Assembly: GCF_030717945.1 (NCBI RefSeq)
Contig: NZ_JAVAIM010000001.1
Location: 1,363,131 to 1,427,130, forward strand
Source of the DNA: Qipengyuania profundimaris
GTDB taxonomy: Bacteria > Pseudomonadota > Alphaproteobacteria > Sphingomonadales > Sphingomonadaceae
Reading direction: 5' to 3'
DNA length: 64,000 nt
Shown: positions 27,710-37,068 of the stretch, piece by piece
How the letters are laid out: each line of letters begins with the position of its first letter
Position numbering within the stretch: position 1 is the stretch's first letter
Translations under genes and position numbers: made by a program
Notes under the pieces: model-generated
The model's input: only the letters and a program-made list of their open reading frames with translations
Databases searched by the model: none
What the model was told of the DNA's origin: nothing

Positions 27710-29898
27710 CAATCGGGCATGGCTACGATCACGCGATCCGGTGTCATCGGATAATCGTAAAGCCGCGCCCCGCAGGCGTTATAGATCGCGTTGGCGATAG
27801 CTGCCGCGCCGCCGCACATGCCGAGCTCGCCGATGCCCTTGGCCTGGATCGGGCTGGCCGCGCCATCACGTTCCTCGACCAAAACGACATCCAGATCGGG
27901 TACGTCGCGGTGGACGGGCACGTGATACTCGGCAAGATCGCAATTAACGAGATGTCCATCCTGCGGATCGAACTCGAGCGCCTCGGTTAGCGCGACGCCG
28001 ATGCTCCAGGTGATGCCGCCGATGCATTGTGAGCGGGCAGTCTTGGCATTGAGCACCCGCCCGAAGCCGAATGCGCCGAGCATCCGATCGACGCGGGTTT
28101 CTCCGGTGTAGTGATTGACGCGCACCTCGGCGAAAAAGGCGCCGAAGCCGGAGGCGGTGTAATCGTCTTCGATATCGCCCGGCTCGTAATGGCCTTCGCG
28201 GGCGAGGTCCTTGCCTTCGAGGAGGTCCGTCAGAGATTCACCGGTAGCGGTCTTGCCGTCGTTTAACTCGAGTTTGTCCTCGATCGTTCCGATCTTTGCG
28301 GCCAGTTCCTCGCGGATTGCCTTGCACGCGACGTAAACAGCCGAGCCGATCGAGGCTGCGCCCCAGCTGCCACCCGAGCCGGGCCCGCGCGGGTGGCGCG
28401 TGTCGCCCAGTTCGACAAGAACCCGCTTCGGATCGAGTCCGAGCATCTCCCCGGCGATCTGTGCGAGGATGGTATAGGTCCCGGTGCCGATATCCGTCAT
28501 GTCGGTTTCGACGAGGGCCGCCCCATCGGCTTTCAGCGTCACGCGCGCCTTCGCCTCGGAAATGTTGTGCACGCGGGCGGCGCTGGCCATACCCGTGCCG
28601 ATCCACCACTCGCCCTCTCGCCGCTGGCGCGGTTTGCGCGGACCATTCTCCCAACCAAAAGCCTCGGCACCCTGTTTCAGGCATTCGGCGAGTTTGTGAG
28701 AGGAAAACGGCAGACCTTCTTCAGGATCGTCTTCGGGTATGTTGCGCAGACGGAGCTCGACCGGATCGATACCGGCCTTTTCGGCGAGCACATCCATCGC
28801 GCCCTCGAGCGCCGGCATGCCTACGGCCTCGCCCGGAGCGCGCACCGATCCCGCTGTCATGCGGTGGATGCGGGCAACCTTGAGCATCAGTTCGCGGTTT
28901 TCGCCGCCATACATGAAGTGCGACGATTGCAGCACGGGCTCGGCGAAAGCCTCTCCGGGAAGGTTGGACACTAGCGCCTCGTGACCGAAGCCGATGAGCT
29001 TGCCCTCACTATCTGCTGCGAGACGCAGACGTTGCGTGGTTTCGCTCCGGCGCATGACCGTCTGGAAAACCTGCTGTCGCGACTGCACGACGCGAACCGG
29101 GCGGCCAACTTGTTTCGCCGCCAGCGCAGCTGCGACCACTTCCTCGCTGATCCCCAGTTTGGAACCGAACCCGCCCCCGACATAGCGGGATATGAGGCGG
29201 ACATCGTCCTCTTCCATATCGAGCGCATCGGCCAGTTCGGTGATGTTGTAGTTGAGCATCTGCAGCGAAGCATGGACGGTCAGCTTGTCGCCGTCCCACT
29301 CGGCGATTGCAGCGTGCGGCTCCATGGCGGCGGACGCGTGGCCCTTGGTGGTGTAGGTGACGTCGATGCTGTGCGCCGCCTCGGCCATGGCATGGGCCAG
29401 ATCGCCTTGGTGGACCGTCTCGTCCTCCTGCTCCTCCGGTTCGACCGCGCCGGGGTCTAGGGTGGCGCCCTCTTCCACGCGATACTCGACATTGAGGTGC
29501 TTGGCAGCGTCGCGCGCCTTTTCGAAGGTTTCGGCCACCACCAGAGCGATCGGCTGGCCCCAGTAGCAAACTTGCGCCGGTCCCTGCATGGGCGCTTCGT
29601 TCGCCGTTCCCTGCGCAGCGCGGGTGCAGAGCTTCTCGTCGTCGATGACCGCGATTACGCCAGGCATGGAAAGCACGCTCTCACGATCGATGGACGTGAC
29701 CTCGCCGCGCGTAATAGTGGCTGTGACCAAGACACCTTCGGCGCAGTTCTCGACCGGATACTCGGCCGCGTAGGGCGCGGTTCCGGTGGCTTTGGCCAGC
29801 CCCTCGATGCGCGGCAGGGGCTTGCCCAGCACGCCCTGCTGCATCCCGTCGAGGCGGTTGGAATTGTCGGGTTCGTCTTGTTTGAAATGGACCTTCAT
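27709..29898 (-). CDS. Molybdenum hydroxylase large subunit (PaoC/XdhB type)
   Basis: 729 residues, xanthine oxidase family molybdopterin subunit. Motifs: GKPLPRIEGLAKATGTAPYA at the N-terminus, GGGFGSKLGISEEVVAA, SVRAPGEAVG, DMTDIGTGTYTILAQ and, near the end, GIGELGMCGG, in which Glu691 is the expected catalytic base (PaoC of E. coli has it at 692). It oxidises an aldehyde or N-heterocycle by hydroxylation with water. GGAGG precedes the ATG at 29898; the frame extends further upstream only as overlap with the FAD subunit gene. Substrate not predictable; aldehydes are favoured by the subunit types. Confidence 0.92.
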   Translation of the reverse strand: MKVHFKQDEPDNSNRLDGMQQGVLGKPLPRIEGLAKATGTAPYAAEYPVENCAEGVLVTATITRGEVTSIDRESVLSMPGVIAVIDDEKLCTRAAQGTANEAPMQGPAQVCYWGQPIALVVAETFEKARDAAKHLNVEYRVEEGATLDPGAVEPEEQEDETVHQGDLAHAMAEAAHSIDVTYTTKGHASAAMEPHAAIAEWDGDKLTVHASLQMLNYNITELADALDMEEDDVRLISRYVGGGFGSKLGISEEVVAAALAAKQVGRPVRVVQSRQQVFQTVMRRSETTQRLRLAADSEGKLIGFGHEALVSNLPGEAFAEPVLQSSHFMYGGENRELMLKVARIHRMTAGSVRAPGEAVGMPALEGAMDVLAEKAGIDPVELRLRNIPEDDPEEGLPFSSHKLAECLKQGAEAFGWENGPRKPRQRREGEWWIGTGMASAARVHNISEAKARVTLKADGAALVETDMTDIGTGTYTILAQIAGEMLGLDPKRVLVELGDTRHPRGPGSGGSWGAASIGSAVYVACKAIREELAAKIGTIEDKLELNDGKTATGESLTDLLEGKDLAREGHYEPGDIEDDYTASGFGAFFAEVRVNHYTGETRVDRMLGAFGFGRVLNAKTARSQCIGGITWSIGVALTEALEFDPQDGHLVNCDLAEYHVPVHRDVPDLDVVLVEERDGAASPIQAKGIGELGMCGGAAAIANAIYNACGARLYDYPMTPDRVIVAMPD

Positions 29899-30878
29899 GT
29901 TGCGTCCTCCGTCGCCTGTGAAAGGACGGCGTGAAGCGTGCGCCGTGTCAGCGGTATCTTGAAGTCGTTCTCGCCAAACCCGCGCGCATCTTCCAGCAGG
30001 ATCTCGGCTGCCTTGTCGAACAATGCATCCGAAGGAGCCTGGCCCAGCAGACATTCTTCGACACGCGGATCGTGCCATGGCTTATGCGCAACCCCACCGA
30101 AGGCGAGGTCGGCGCGCGAAAACTTGCCGTCGGTCAGTTCCAATACGGCGGCGACGGAAACCAGCGCAAAGGCATAGGACGAACGCTCGCGAACCTTGCG
30201 GTAGATTTGCGTACCGCCCACTGGCGTCGGAAGGACGATGCCGGTGATGATTTCGCCCGGTTGGAGCACATTCTCGATCCACGGCGTGTCGCCGGGCAAG
30301 CAATGGAAGTCGCGTACCGGAACACTGCGCTGGCCCTTGTCGCCGGAAATCTCGACCGTCGCTCCAAGCGCGCTCAGCGCCACTGCCATGTCGCCCGGAT
30401 AGGTGGCGATGCACTGGTCGCTTGTGCCAAGGATCGCGTGCAGTTTCGCGATCCCGTCGATCGCTCCACAACCGCTGCCGGGCTCGCGCTTGTTACAGGG
30501 CTGGTCGATATTGGTGAAATAGAAGCACCGCGTGCGCTGGCACAGGTTGCCGCCGTTGGTGGCCTTGTTACGCAACTGTTGCGTAGCTCCGGCAAGGATC
30601 GCGCGTGAGAGCACCGGATAATTGGAACGCACGCGCGGATGGACGGCGGTCTCAGTATTCGTGGCGAGTGCGCCGAGCCGCAGGCCGCCGTCGTCCGTGT
30701 CTTCGATATCCGCGAACCCCAGCCGGTTGACGTCGGCTAGCTGGCCCGGCGTTTCCACCTGCAGCTTCATGAGGTCGAGCAGGTTGGTCCCGCCGGCAAT
30801 AGCAAGCGTATCTTCGCCCGCGGTCAAATTCGAAGCTTCTGCAAGCGAAGGCGCGCGGGTGTATTGAAAAGGCCTCAT
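29895..30878 (-). CDS. Molybdenum hydroxylase FAD subunit with extra 4Fe-4S motif (PaoB type)
   Basis: 327 residues. FAD-binding PCMH fold: [15 protein letters not shown], the pyrophosphate loop [29 protein letters not shown] cysteine-rich insert with [25 protein letters not shown] carries the four cysteines that bind an additional 4Fe-4S cluster in PaoB-type subunits, absent from ordinary xanthine dehydrogenases. The C-terminal CO_deh_flav domain follows from about residue 210. Start and stop both overlap the neighbours (ATGA), so the three subunits are made from one transcript. Confidence 0.92.
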   Translation of the reverse strand: MRPFQYTRAPSLAEASNLTAGEDTLAIAGGTNLLDLMKLQVETPGQLADVNRLGFADIEDTDDGGLRLGALATNTETAVHPRVRSNYPVLSRAILAGATQQLRNKATNGGNLCQRTRCFYFTNIDQPCNKREPGSGCGAIDGIAKLHAILGTSDQCIATYPGDMAVALSALGATVEISGDKGQRSVPVRDFHCLPGDTPWIENVLQPGEIITGIVLPTPVGGTQIYRKVRERSSYAFALVSVAAVLELTDGKFSRADLAFGGVAHKPWHDPRVEECLLGQAPSDALFDKAAEILLEDARGFGENDFKIPLTRRTLHAVLSQATEDAT

Positions 30879-31384
30879 GACTGGCCTCCCGCTGCGACGT
30901 CCTCGATCGCGGCCACGATATTCGCGTAAGCTCCGCAGCGGCACAGGTTTCCGCTCATCCGCTCGCGGATCTCCTCGCCAGTCAGGCGGATCTGGCCGTT
31001 CAAATTTTCGCTCGCGTCGCTGGGCCAATCCGCGGCAAGCTCCTCCAGCATGGCAGTGGCCGAACAGATCTGGCCGGGGGTGCAATAACCGCATTGATAA
31101 CCATCGTGTTCGAGAAACGCGCGCTGCAGGGCCGAAGGCTCCTCGGGTGTGCCGAGGCCCTCGATTGTCGTCACGTCGTCGCCATCGTGCATGGCCGCGA
31201 GCGTCAGGCAGCTGTTGATCCGGACGCCGTTGACCAGCACCGTACAAGCGCCGCACTGGCCATGGTCGCAGCCCTTCTTTGTGCCGGTCAGGCCGATGTG
31301 CTGGCGCAGGAAGTCGAGAAGACTGACCCGCGGATCGTCTGGAATGGGATAAGCGGTTCCGTTTACGGTAATTGTATCGGCCAA
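30875..31384 (-). CDS. Molybdenum hydroxylase 2Fe-2S subunit (PaoA type)
   Basis: 169 residues. Plant-ferredoxin-type domain with C-X4-C-X2-C in [18 protein letters not shown], then the four-helix 2Fe-2S domain with [14 protein letters not shown] and [11 protein letters not shown]. The start is placed at TTG 31384 because GGAGG lies 5 bases before it and the product then begins ADTITVNG like its relatives; the longer ATG 31411 version would contain that ribosome-binding site. There is no twin-arginine signal, so unlike E. coli PaoABC the complex should stay in the cytoplasm. First gene of the five-gene operon. Confidence 0.9.
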   Translation of the reverse strand: MADTITVNGTAYPIPDDPRVSLLDFLRQHIGLTGTKKGCDHGQCGACTVLVNGVRINSCLTLAAMHDGDDVTTIEGLGTPEEPSALQRAFLEHDGYQCGYCTPGQICSATAMLEELAADWPSDASENLNGQIRLTGEEIRERMSGNLCRCGAYANIVAAIEDVAAGGQS

Positions 31385-31442
31385 GCGCACCTCCTGTCCC
31401 TGTAGAACCATCGCGCGGCCAAAGGTGTCCGAAAATCGATTT

Positions 31443-33899
31443 TTAGAGGTCCGGAAGGCGCTGGTCTACGAAACCCCACCCATGCAACGCTTTCGATGAA
31501 GCACGCCGCAACAGCGTCTCCGCCTGATCGATGGAGAACGGCTTGGCATCGTCCATCCCCTTGAGTTCGTTCCATGTGACAGGAACCGCGACTGGCGCGC
31601 CGGATCGTGCACGCGCCGAGTAAGGTAGCACTGCCGTCGCGCCGCGCTGATTGCGCAGCCAGTCGATGAAGATGCGGCCCTTGCGTTTTGCCTTGCTCAT
31701 GTTCGCGGTGAAGCGGTCGGGTTCGGCAAGGCTCAGCGCTTCGGAGAAACGCCGGGCGAAATCCTTGTGTTCGCCCCAGCTGTCACCCGGCGTGAGCGGC
31801 ACCACGACATGGACACCCTTTCCTCCCGAAAGCATGGCGAAGCTGGTCAGTCCGAGGTCGGCAAGGCGGTCGTGAATGTCGCGCGCGGCTGTCTTCACTT
31901 CGGTAAATCCAAGCCCCTCGTCGGGATCGAGATCGAAGATCATCCGATCGGGCTTCTCGACGTCGTCAGAGCGCGCTCCCCATCCATGAAACTCGATCGT
32001 GCCCATCTGGACGCACTGCAGGAGGCCGCGCTGGTCCTCGACATAGAGGTAATCCTCGTGCCCACCATCCTTTTCGCGGATCGGAACGTGGTGAACGGCA
32101 TCGCCGAAGGCACCGCTGTCATGCTTCTGGAAGAAACACTTCTTCGCCCTCCCTTGTGGACAGCGAACCAGGCTGACGGGGCGCCGCGCGGCGAATGGAA
32201 GCATGACCGGTGCGATCGCGGCGTAGTAATCGGCCAGTTCCCCTTTCGTCTGACCGCTGTCTGGAAAAATGACACGGTCGCGGCTGGAGATCGCGACATT
32301 CTCTTCCGCGGGCGCAGATGCGGCTTTCTCGGGAACGACCATCTTCGCCGGTTTATCGTCACGCAGGCCGAGGAAGCTGCCGTGGCGTACGTTCCCGTCG
32401 GCGGTAAACTCGGCAAAAGCGATCTCCGCCACGAGCTTCGGGGTCACCCAAGTCACGTTGCGCGACGATGCTTTCTCCACCTCCGCAGGCGGGGTCATGC
32501 GCTCCAGCCGCTTCAGTTTCGCCGCGAGCTCATCGAGATCGTCGGCAGAAAAACCGGTGCCGACATTGCCCTTATAGACAAGCTCGCCTCCCTCATACTG
32601 GGCGAGCAGGAGGGAAGCGAAGGGGCGCCCCTTCGCGCTCGAGGCCTTCCAGCCAATGATCACGAATTCCTGCCTGCGGGTGCACTTCACCTTCACCCAG
32701 GCTCTCGACCGGCGGCCGGAATATTTCCCGTCCACGGTTTTGGAGATGATACCTTCCTGTTTCGCATCGCACATCGCCCGGTACAGGGTTTCGCCTGCCC
32801 CCAGGACGTGTTCGGCCACATGGATCGGCGCCTCCGCATTCGCGAGCAAGGCCTCAAGCCGTTCCTTGCGCTCGATATTCGGAAGGTCGCTCAAATCGTC
32901 TCCCTCCAGTTCCAGCAAGTCGAAAGTGTGCAATGCCAGTTTGTCGGATGGCTGCTGTGATCCGGAACCTCGCTTCAAGACCTTTTGCAGGGTCGAGAAG
33001 TCCGGATTGCCTTTGTCGTCATAGGCCACGATTTCGCTGTCGATAAGGGCCGAAGGCAGGTCCAGCGCAGCAATGGCATCGACCAGAGGTCCGAACTTGT
33101 CCGTCCAGTCCTTGCCGTTTCGCGTATAGATGCGCACGTCCTTGCCGCGCACTGCCACCAGCGCGCGGTAGCCGTCGAACTTGATCTCGTGCATCCAGCG
33201 ATTGCCCGTCGGCACATCGTCGACCAGCGTGGCAAGTTGGGGTTTCCGATACTTCGGCAGCGCAGCGGTTTTCGTCTTGCGGGATTTCTTAGTGCCTGCG
33301 CTGGGCCGCGCGCCATCCTTCCCGGCTGCGATTTCCGCCATCGAACGACCGGTCGCAACGCTGGTCAATTCGCGTTGCACCAGCGCATCGCCCGCTTCCG
33401 CCTGCTCATCCTGCAGCTTACGCAAAAGCCAGTTCTCGCGCTTCTCGCCCGGCTTCTTCTTAAGGCGGATCAGCAGCCACTCACCGCGCATCCGCTCGCC
33501 TTGCAAGGTGAAGTGGAGATGCCCTTTTTCGAGGTCCTTCGCGCTCTTGCCCTCGACAGGCGCCCAGCTTCCCCGGTCCCACAGCATGACCGTCCCGCCA
33601 CCATATTCCCCCTTGGGTATGACGCCTTCGAACTCCGCGTAGGACATGGGATGGTCCTCGGTCCGCACCGCCAGTCGCTTGATGTCCGGATCGGGGGAAG
33701 GGCCCTTGGTCACGGCCCAACTTTTCAGCACGCTATCCACTTCAAGCCGCAAGTCCCAATGCAGCCGGGTCGCGTCATGCTTCTGGACGATGAAGAGGTC
33801 GCCCGATTTGCTGGTCTTGCGCTTGCCCGCAGGCTCGGGCGTTTGCTTGAAGTCCCGCTTTGCGTTGTACTCGGTCAGAGGACCCTTGCGCGCGGCCAT
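31443..33899 (-). CDS. ligD: ATP-dependent DNA ligase LigD (end-joining ligase/polymerase/phosphoesterase)
   Basis: 818 residues with three domains in the order phosphoesterase, ligase, polymerase. Phosphoesterase (1-190): [13 protein letters not shown] gives His41, His47, Asp49, with His83 in TEDHPMSY, matching the metal site known from Pseudomonas LigD. Ligase (about 215-520): nucleotidyl Lys240 in [36 protein letters not shown]. Polymerase (about 545-818): [15 protein letters not shown], metal-binding [20 protein letters not shown]. With Ku it repairs double-strand breaks by non-homologous end joining. It lies 3 bases after ku. Confidence 0.96.
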   Translation of the reverse strand: MAARKGPLTEYNAKRDFKQTPEPAGKRKTSKSGDLFIVQKHDATRLHWDLRLEVDSVLKSWAVTKGPSPDPDIKRLAVRTEDHPMSYAEFEGVIPKGEYGGGTVMLWDRGSWAPVEGKSAKDLEKGHLHFTLQGERMRGEWLLIRLKKKPGEKRENWLLRKLQDEQAEAGDALVQRELTSVATGRSMAEIAAGKDGARPSAGTKKSRKTKTAALPKYRKPQLATLVDDVPTGNRWMHEIKFDGYRALVAVRGKDVRIYTRNGKDWTDKFGPLVDAIAALDLPSALIDSEIVAYDDKGNPDFSTLQKVLKRGSGSQQPSDKLALHTFDLLELEGDDLSDLPNIERKERLEALLANAEAPIHVAEHVLGAGETLYRAMCDAKQEGIISKTVDGKYSGRRSRAWVKVKCTRRQEFVIIGWKASSAKGRPFASLLLAQYEGGELVYKGNVGTGFSADDLDELAAKLKRLERMTPPAEVEKASSRNVTWVTPKLVAEIAFAEFTADGNVRHGSFLGLRDDKPAKMVVPEKAASAPAEENVAISSRDRVIFPDSGQTKGELADYYAAIAPVMLPFAARRPVSLVRCPQGRAKKCFFQKHDSGAFGDAVHHVPIREKDGGHEDYLYVEDQRGLLQCVQMGTIEFHGWGARSDDVEKPDRMIFDLDPDEGLGFTEVKTAARDIHDRLADLGLTSFAMLSGGKGVHVVVPLTPGDSWGEHKDFARRFSEALSLAEPDRFTANMSKAKRKGRIFIDWLRNQRGATAVLPYSARARSGAPVAVPVTWNELKGMDDAKPFSIDQAETLLRRASSKALHGWGFVDQRLPDL

Positions 33900-33902
33900 G
33901 GA

Positions 33903-34733
33903 TCAGGCGGATTTCTTGCGCTTTGCAGGTTTCTTCGCCTTGTCGCCCTCGACCGATTTCTTGAGAGCGGCCATCAGGTCGATGACGTTGGAACCCGGCG
34001 GGGCGTCCGGATTGTCCACATCCTCGATGACCGCTTTTTTACTCTTCGATTTGGCCTTCTTGTCGATCAGCTTCTTCAGCGCTTCGGCATAGCGGTCCTC
34101 GAACTCGCCCGCATCGAAGGGCGCGCTCTTCTGCTCGATCAGCGTATTGGCCAGATCGAGCAGCTCCTTCTTCGGCTTGGCGTCGTCGATATCAGCGAAA
34201 AAGCTCTGGCCCACGCGCACTTCATCGGCATAGCGAAGCGTCTCAAGGAGCAGCCCGTTGCCGCACGGCTTGATTGCAACCAGCTTTTCCCGCCCGCGCA
34301 CCGAGAGTTGGCCCAGCGCGACCTTCTTGGCCTTTCGCAACGCCTCACGCAGCACGATGAAGGCTTCTTCGGCAAGCTCGTCCTGCGGGGCGACGTAGTA
34401 AGGCTTCTCGAAATAGAGCGGATCGATCTCGCAGGCATCGACGAACTGGACCAGTTCGAGCGTGCGCTTGCTCTCGATCTTGACGGCCTCGATTTCCTCG
34501 TCCTCGAGCAGGACATAATTGCCCTTGGATATCTCGTAACCGCGGATGATCTCGTCGCGGTCGATGGGGCCAATACCCGGCACGACCTTTTCGTAGGAGA
34601 TGCGCTTGCCGCTCGGCTCGTGGATCTGATTGAAGCTGATCCTCGAACCGGATTTGGATGCCGAATAGATTTCGACCGGGATCGAAACCAGGGCCAACCG
34701 TATCTGTCCTTGCCAATAAGCTCGTGCAGCCAT
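33903..34733 (-). CDS. ku: Non-homologous end-joining protein Ku
   Basis: 276 residues. Bacterial Ku fold: ARAYWQGQIRLALVSIPVEIY, FNQIHEPSGKRISYEK, GYEISKGNYVLLEDEEIE, EIDPLYFEKPYYVAPQ, and LVAIKPCGNGLLLETLRYADE. The C-terminal tail is lysine-rich (DKAKKPAKRKKSA), as in many bacterial Ku proteins where it aids DNA binding and ligase recruitment. Forms a homodimeric ring on broken DNA ends and recruits LigD encoded next. The start ATG follows a GGAGAATTAC region, and a 16-base palindrome stands just upstream. Confidence 0.96.
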   Translation of the reverse strand: MAARAYWQGQIRLALVSIPVEIYSASKSGSRISFNQIHEPSGKRISYEKVVPGIGPIDRDEIIRGYEISKGNYVLLEDEEIEAVKIESKRTLELVQFVDACEIDPLYFEKPYYVAPQDELAEEAFIVLREALRKAKKVALGQLSVRGREKLVAIKPCGNGLLLETLRYADEVRVGQSFFADIDDAKPKKELLDLANTLIEQKSAPFDAGEFEDRYAEALKKLIDKKAKSKSKKAVIEDVDNPDAPPGSNVIDLMAALKKSVEGDKAKKPAKRKKSA

Positions 34734-34742
34734 GTAATTCTC

Positions 34743-34758
34743 CGTTCACGATTGAACG
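34743..34758. promoter_or_regulatory. Palindrome CGTTCA-CGAT-TGAACG upstream of ku
   Basis: A perfect 6-base inverted repeat with a 4-base spacer, 9 bases before the ku start codon. It could be an operator or a leader hairpin occluding the ribosome-binding site. It is not a LexA box of the GTTC-N7-GTTC kind. Confidence 0.4.
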
Positions 34759-34840
34759 TGCGAGGACCGCAATATGTTTCGACAATACTGCTTGTCACAG
34801 ATTTGCGGATAACCCGCATTCATGGCGGACGCCGAAATGC

Positions 34841-34865
34841 GGTTCGAATTGAACCCTGTCCCCCA
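34841..34865 (+). repeat. Direct repeat, right copy: degenerate tRNA-Tyr 3' end (attR candidate)
   Basis: GGTTCGAAT, three of the next four positions changed, then CCCTGTCC and CCCA, aligning without gaps to the end of tRNA-Tyr at 25958-25982 (21 of 25 identical). No other tRNA part surrounds it. It lies beyond ku and before the BCCT gene, marking the far edge of the accessory segment. Confidence 0.55.
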
Positions 34866-35020
34866 CCTCGCTTCAGGTCCCCAACCGCAGAATTCCGGCA
34901 GCGCGATTTGCATTCCGCGGCCCTTTTCCTATGCTGCCCCCGAACCGCGGGGGCCTCTCCCTACGCATCAGCCGACAGCATGAACGCACGGGCGCCAGGA
35001 AAGCGAGCACGATTCCGCAC

Positions 35021-36706
35021 ATGAGCAGCACCAACGACGCACCGATCGATCCGCCGCTGGTCGATCTCCCGATCCGGACTGCGAACCGCGGTTTCTACGA
35101 CGGCTTCAGCAGGGCGGTGACGATCCCCTCCAAGATCATCGTCTCGCTCATCATCATGTGGGCGATCTTCTTCCCGGTCAGCGCGAATGAGACGCTGACG
35201 GCGGCCAATTCCACGATCATCCGATCCTTCGCCGGCTGGTACGTCTATCTCGTGGCCTTCCTGATGTTCGCGTGCTTCATTGTAGCGGTCATCCCGCAAT
35301 CGGGCCGCTTGCGCATCGGAGCGCCGGACGAGAAGCCCGAGTTCGGGCGGTTCTCATGGTTCGCGATGCTGTTCGGTGCGGGCATCGGCATCGGCATGCT
35401 GACCTATTCGACAGGCGAGCCGCTGGCGCATTTCGCTAACAATCCCGACATCATCCGCGGCACGATCGAGCCGCTGTCGCAGGAGGCGGTTCGGCCGGCC
35501 TATATCTACACCTTCCTGCACTGGGGATTTGCCGCTTGGGGCACCTATGCGCTGGTCGGCTTGGCAATCGGCTATGTCGCCTATCGCCGAGGTTTGCCGC
35601 TTACCATTCGCTCGGCTCTTGCGCCGCTGTTCGGGCGCGTCCTGTCCGGCTTCTCCGGCCATCTGGTCGATATCGTCGCGGTGGTGGCGACGATCCTCGG
35701 CGTGGCGGTTACCATGGGCCTAGGAGTCGAGCAGTTCATCGCCGGCCTAGCGCGGCTCGGTCTCGGTGACTGGCTGCTGGCAGAAGACGGCACATCGTCG
35801 GTGATCGCAATTATTTTAGCGCTTGTACTGCTGGTCGGCGCATCGACGCTCAGCGCGCTTTCTGGCGTGGGGAAGGGCATTAAATGGCTGTCCAATCTCA
35901 ACATGGGCCTGTCCTTCGCTCTGCTGGCGCTGTTCGCCGTCGTTGGATCGGGCGTGTACGGGGTGGGCCTGCTGGGGACGGCGCTGTGGGACTACTTCGT
36001 CACCCTCGTGCCGAATTCGCTGCGGCTCTTTCCCGATGTCGAGGGTGAGACGGCGCAGGCGCTGCTGCAGTGGCAGCTCGACTGGTCGGTGTTTTACTGG
36101 GCGTGGTGGATCGCGTTTGCGCCGTTCGTCGGCATGTTCATCGCGCGTATCTCGCGCGGGCGGACGGTGCGCGAGTATGTCTTCGGCGTGGTCCTTGTGC
36201 CTTCGCTGATGTGTTTCGTGTGGATGGCCGTCGTCGGTGGTACGGCCATCGACCTGGAGCTGAGCGGCGTCGCAGGCGGGGCGATCGTGGACACCGGCAT
36301 ATCCGACCAGCTTTACGCGACGCTTGCCGTGTTGCTGGACCCGGCTGTCGCCAGCCTGGTATCTGGCCTCGTCGTGATCCTGCTGATGACCTACCTAATC
36401 ACCTCCGCCGACAGCGCGATCCTGATTGTGAACACGATCAACGGAGCAGGCGAAACCGACGGGGAGCGGCGCCACCATATCCTGTTCTGGGGCGCAGCGT
36501 TGGCGTTTGTCGTCGGGAGCATGTTGATCCTCGGCGGGATCGACGCAATCCGCATCACCATGATCATCGGCGCGCTACCGTTCTCCTTCGTGGTGGCTCT
36601 GATGGCTGTTGCTATCCTGAAGGCGATCGCATTCGATCTAGTCCGAAAGCACCATGGCGTACCGACAACTGCGGAAGGTTGCGCGGAACTCGCTCGAGGA
36701 GAGTAG
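35021..36706 (+). CDS. BCCT-family osmolyte transporter
   Basis: 561 residues with about twelve transmembrane segments. Family marks include FSWFAMLFGAGIGIGMLTYSTGEPLAHF (the G-X-G-I-G-X-G sodium/substrate helix), HWGFAAWGTYALVGLAIGY, and VFYWAWWIAFAPFVGMFIARISRGRTVREY, which holds the tryptophan cage for quaternary amines. Imports glycine betaine, choline or carnitine, probably with sodium, consistent with a marine or brackish habitat. The tail is short, so an osmosensing C-terminal domain is not obvious. ATG 35021 is chosen; the frame is open to 34931 without a signal for translation. Confidence 0.9.
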   Translation: MSSTNDAPIDPPLVDLPIRTANRGFYDGFSRAVTIPSKIIVSLIIMWAIFFPVSANETLTAANSTIIRSFAGWYVYLVAFLMFACFIVAVIPQSGRLRIGAPDEKPEFGRFSWFAMLFGAGIGIGMLTYSTGEPLAHFANNPDIIRGTIEPLSQEAVRPAYIYTFLHWGFAAWGTYALVGLAIGYVAYRRGLPLTIRSALAPLFGRVLSGFSGHLVDIVAVVATILGVAVTMGLGVEQFIAGLARLGLGDWLLAEDGTSSVIAIILALVLLVGASTLSALSGVGKGIKWLSNLNMGLSFALLALFAVVGSGVYGVGLLGTALWDYFVTLVPNSLRLFPDVEGETAQALLQWQLDWSVFYWAWWIAFAPFVGMFIARISRGRTVREYVFGVVLVPSLMCFVWMAVVGGTAIDLELSGVAGGAIVDTGISDQLYATLAVLLDPAVASLVSGLVVILLMTYLITSADSAILIVNTINGAGETDGERRHHILFWGAALAFVVGSMLILGGIDAIRITMIIGALPFSFVVALMAVAILKAIAFDLVRKHHGVPTTAEGCAELARGE

Positions 36707-37068
36707 GAAAGCAGTATCAAGTCGAGCTAGCTTTGAGACATTCGAAGTGAAAAATTTCGATATTTAAGTTTTACTGTTTGACGAGTTTGCAGGGAAAAAG
36801 GAAACTCAAAGACAAGCCCACGCCGTATTTGATAACCGGCGCGCGTCATTGAGCATTATTTGACTAGATTTCGGGTGTGTGGACTCTTTGCAACAGGCTG
36901 AGTTGCATTCCGCAATTTACCCCCGCACCGGTGGCCTGCGCAATTTTCGATTGCTATCGCCCCCCGTCGCTTTCGTTGATTTTCCGAAAGCGGGAATTTT
37001 CTCATGCGATGCGCTTTTCGTCTGCCGCGTCGCTGTATCTGAATGTAGTTAGCTAGGGGCTATCCACC
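36707..37068. other. AT-rich regulatory region ahead of the TonB receptor
   Basis: About 360 bases without a gene and with visibly lower GC. A perfect inverted repeat CGCTTTCG...CGAAAGCG (36968-36975 and 36985-36992, 9-base spacer) lies about 80 bases before the receptor start and is the best operator candidate. No Fur-box-like sequence was recognised. Confidence 0.5.
36968..36992. promoter_or_regulatory. Inverted repeat operator candidate upstream of the TonB receptor
   Basis: Arms CGCTTTCG and CGAAAGCG are exact complements over 8 bases. Position and symmetry fit a dimeric repressor site; the protein that binds it is unknown. Confidence 0.35.

Noticed and set aside
34743..34758. GTTC...GAAC upstream of ku considered as a LexA box
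   Set aside because: The alphaproteobacterial box is a direct repeat GTTC-N7-GTTC; this is an inverted repeat with a different spacing.
32985..35024. A 679-codon open frame on the plus strand
   Set aside because: Antisense to ligD and ku, both with clear catalytic motifs.
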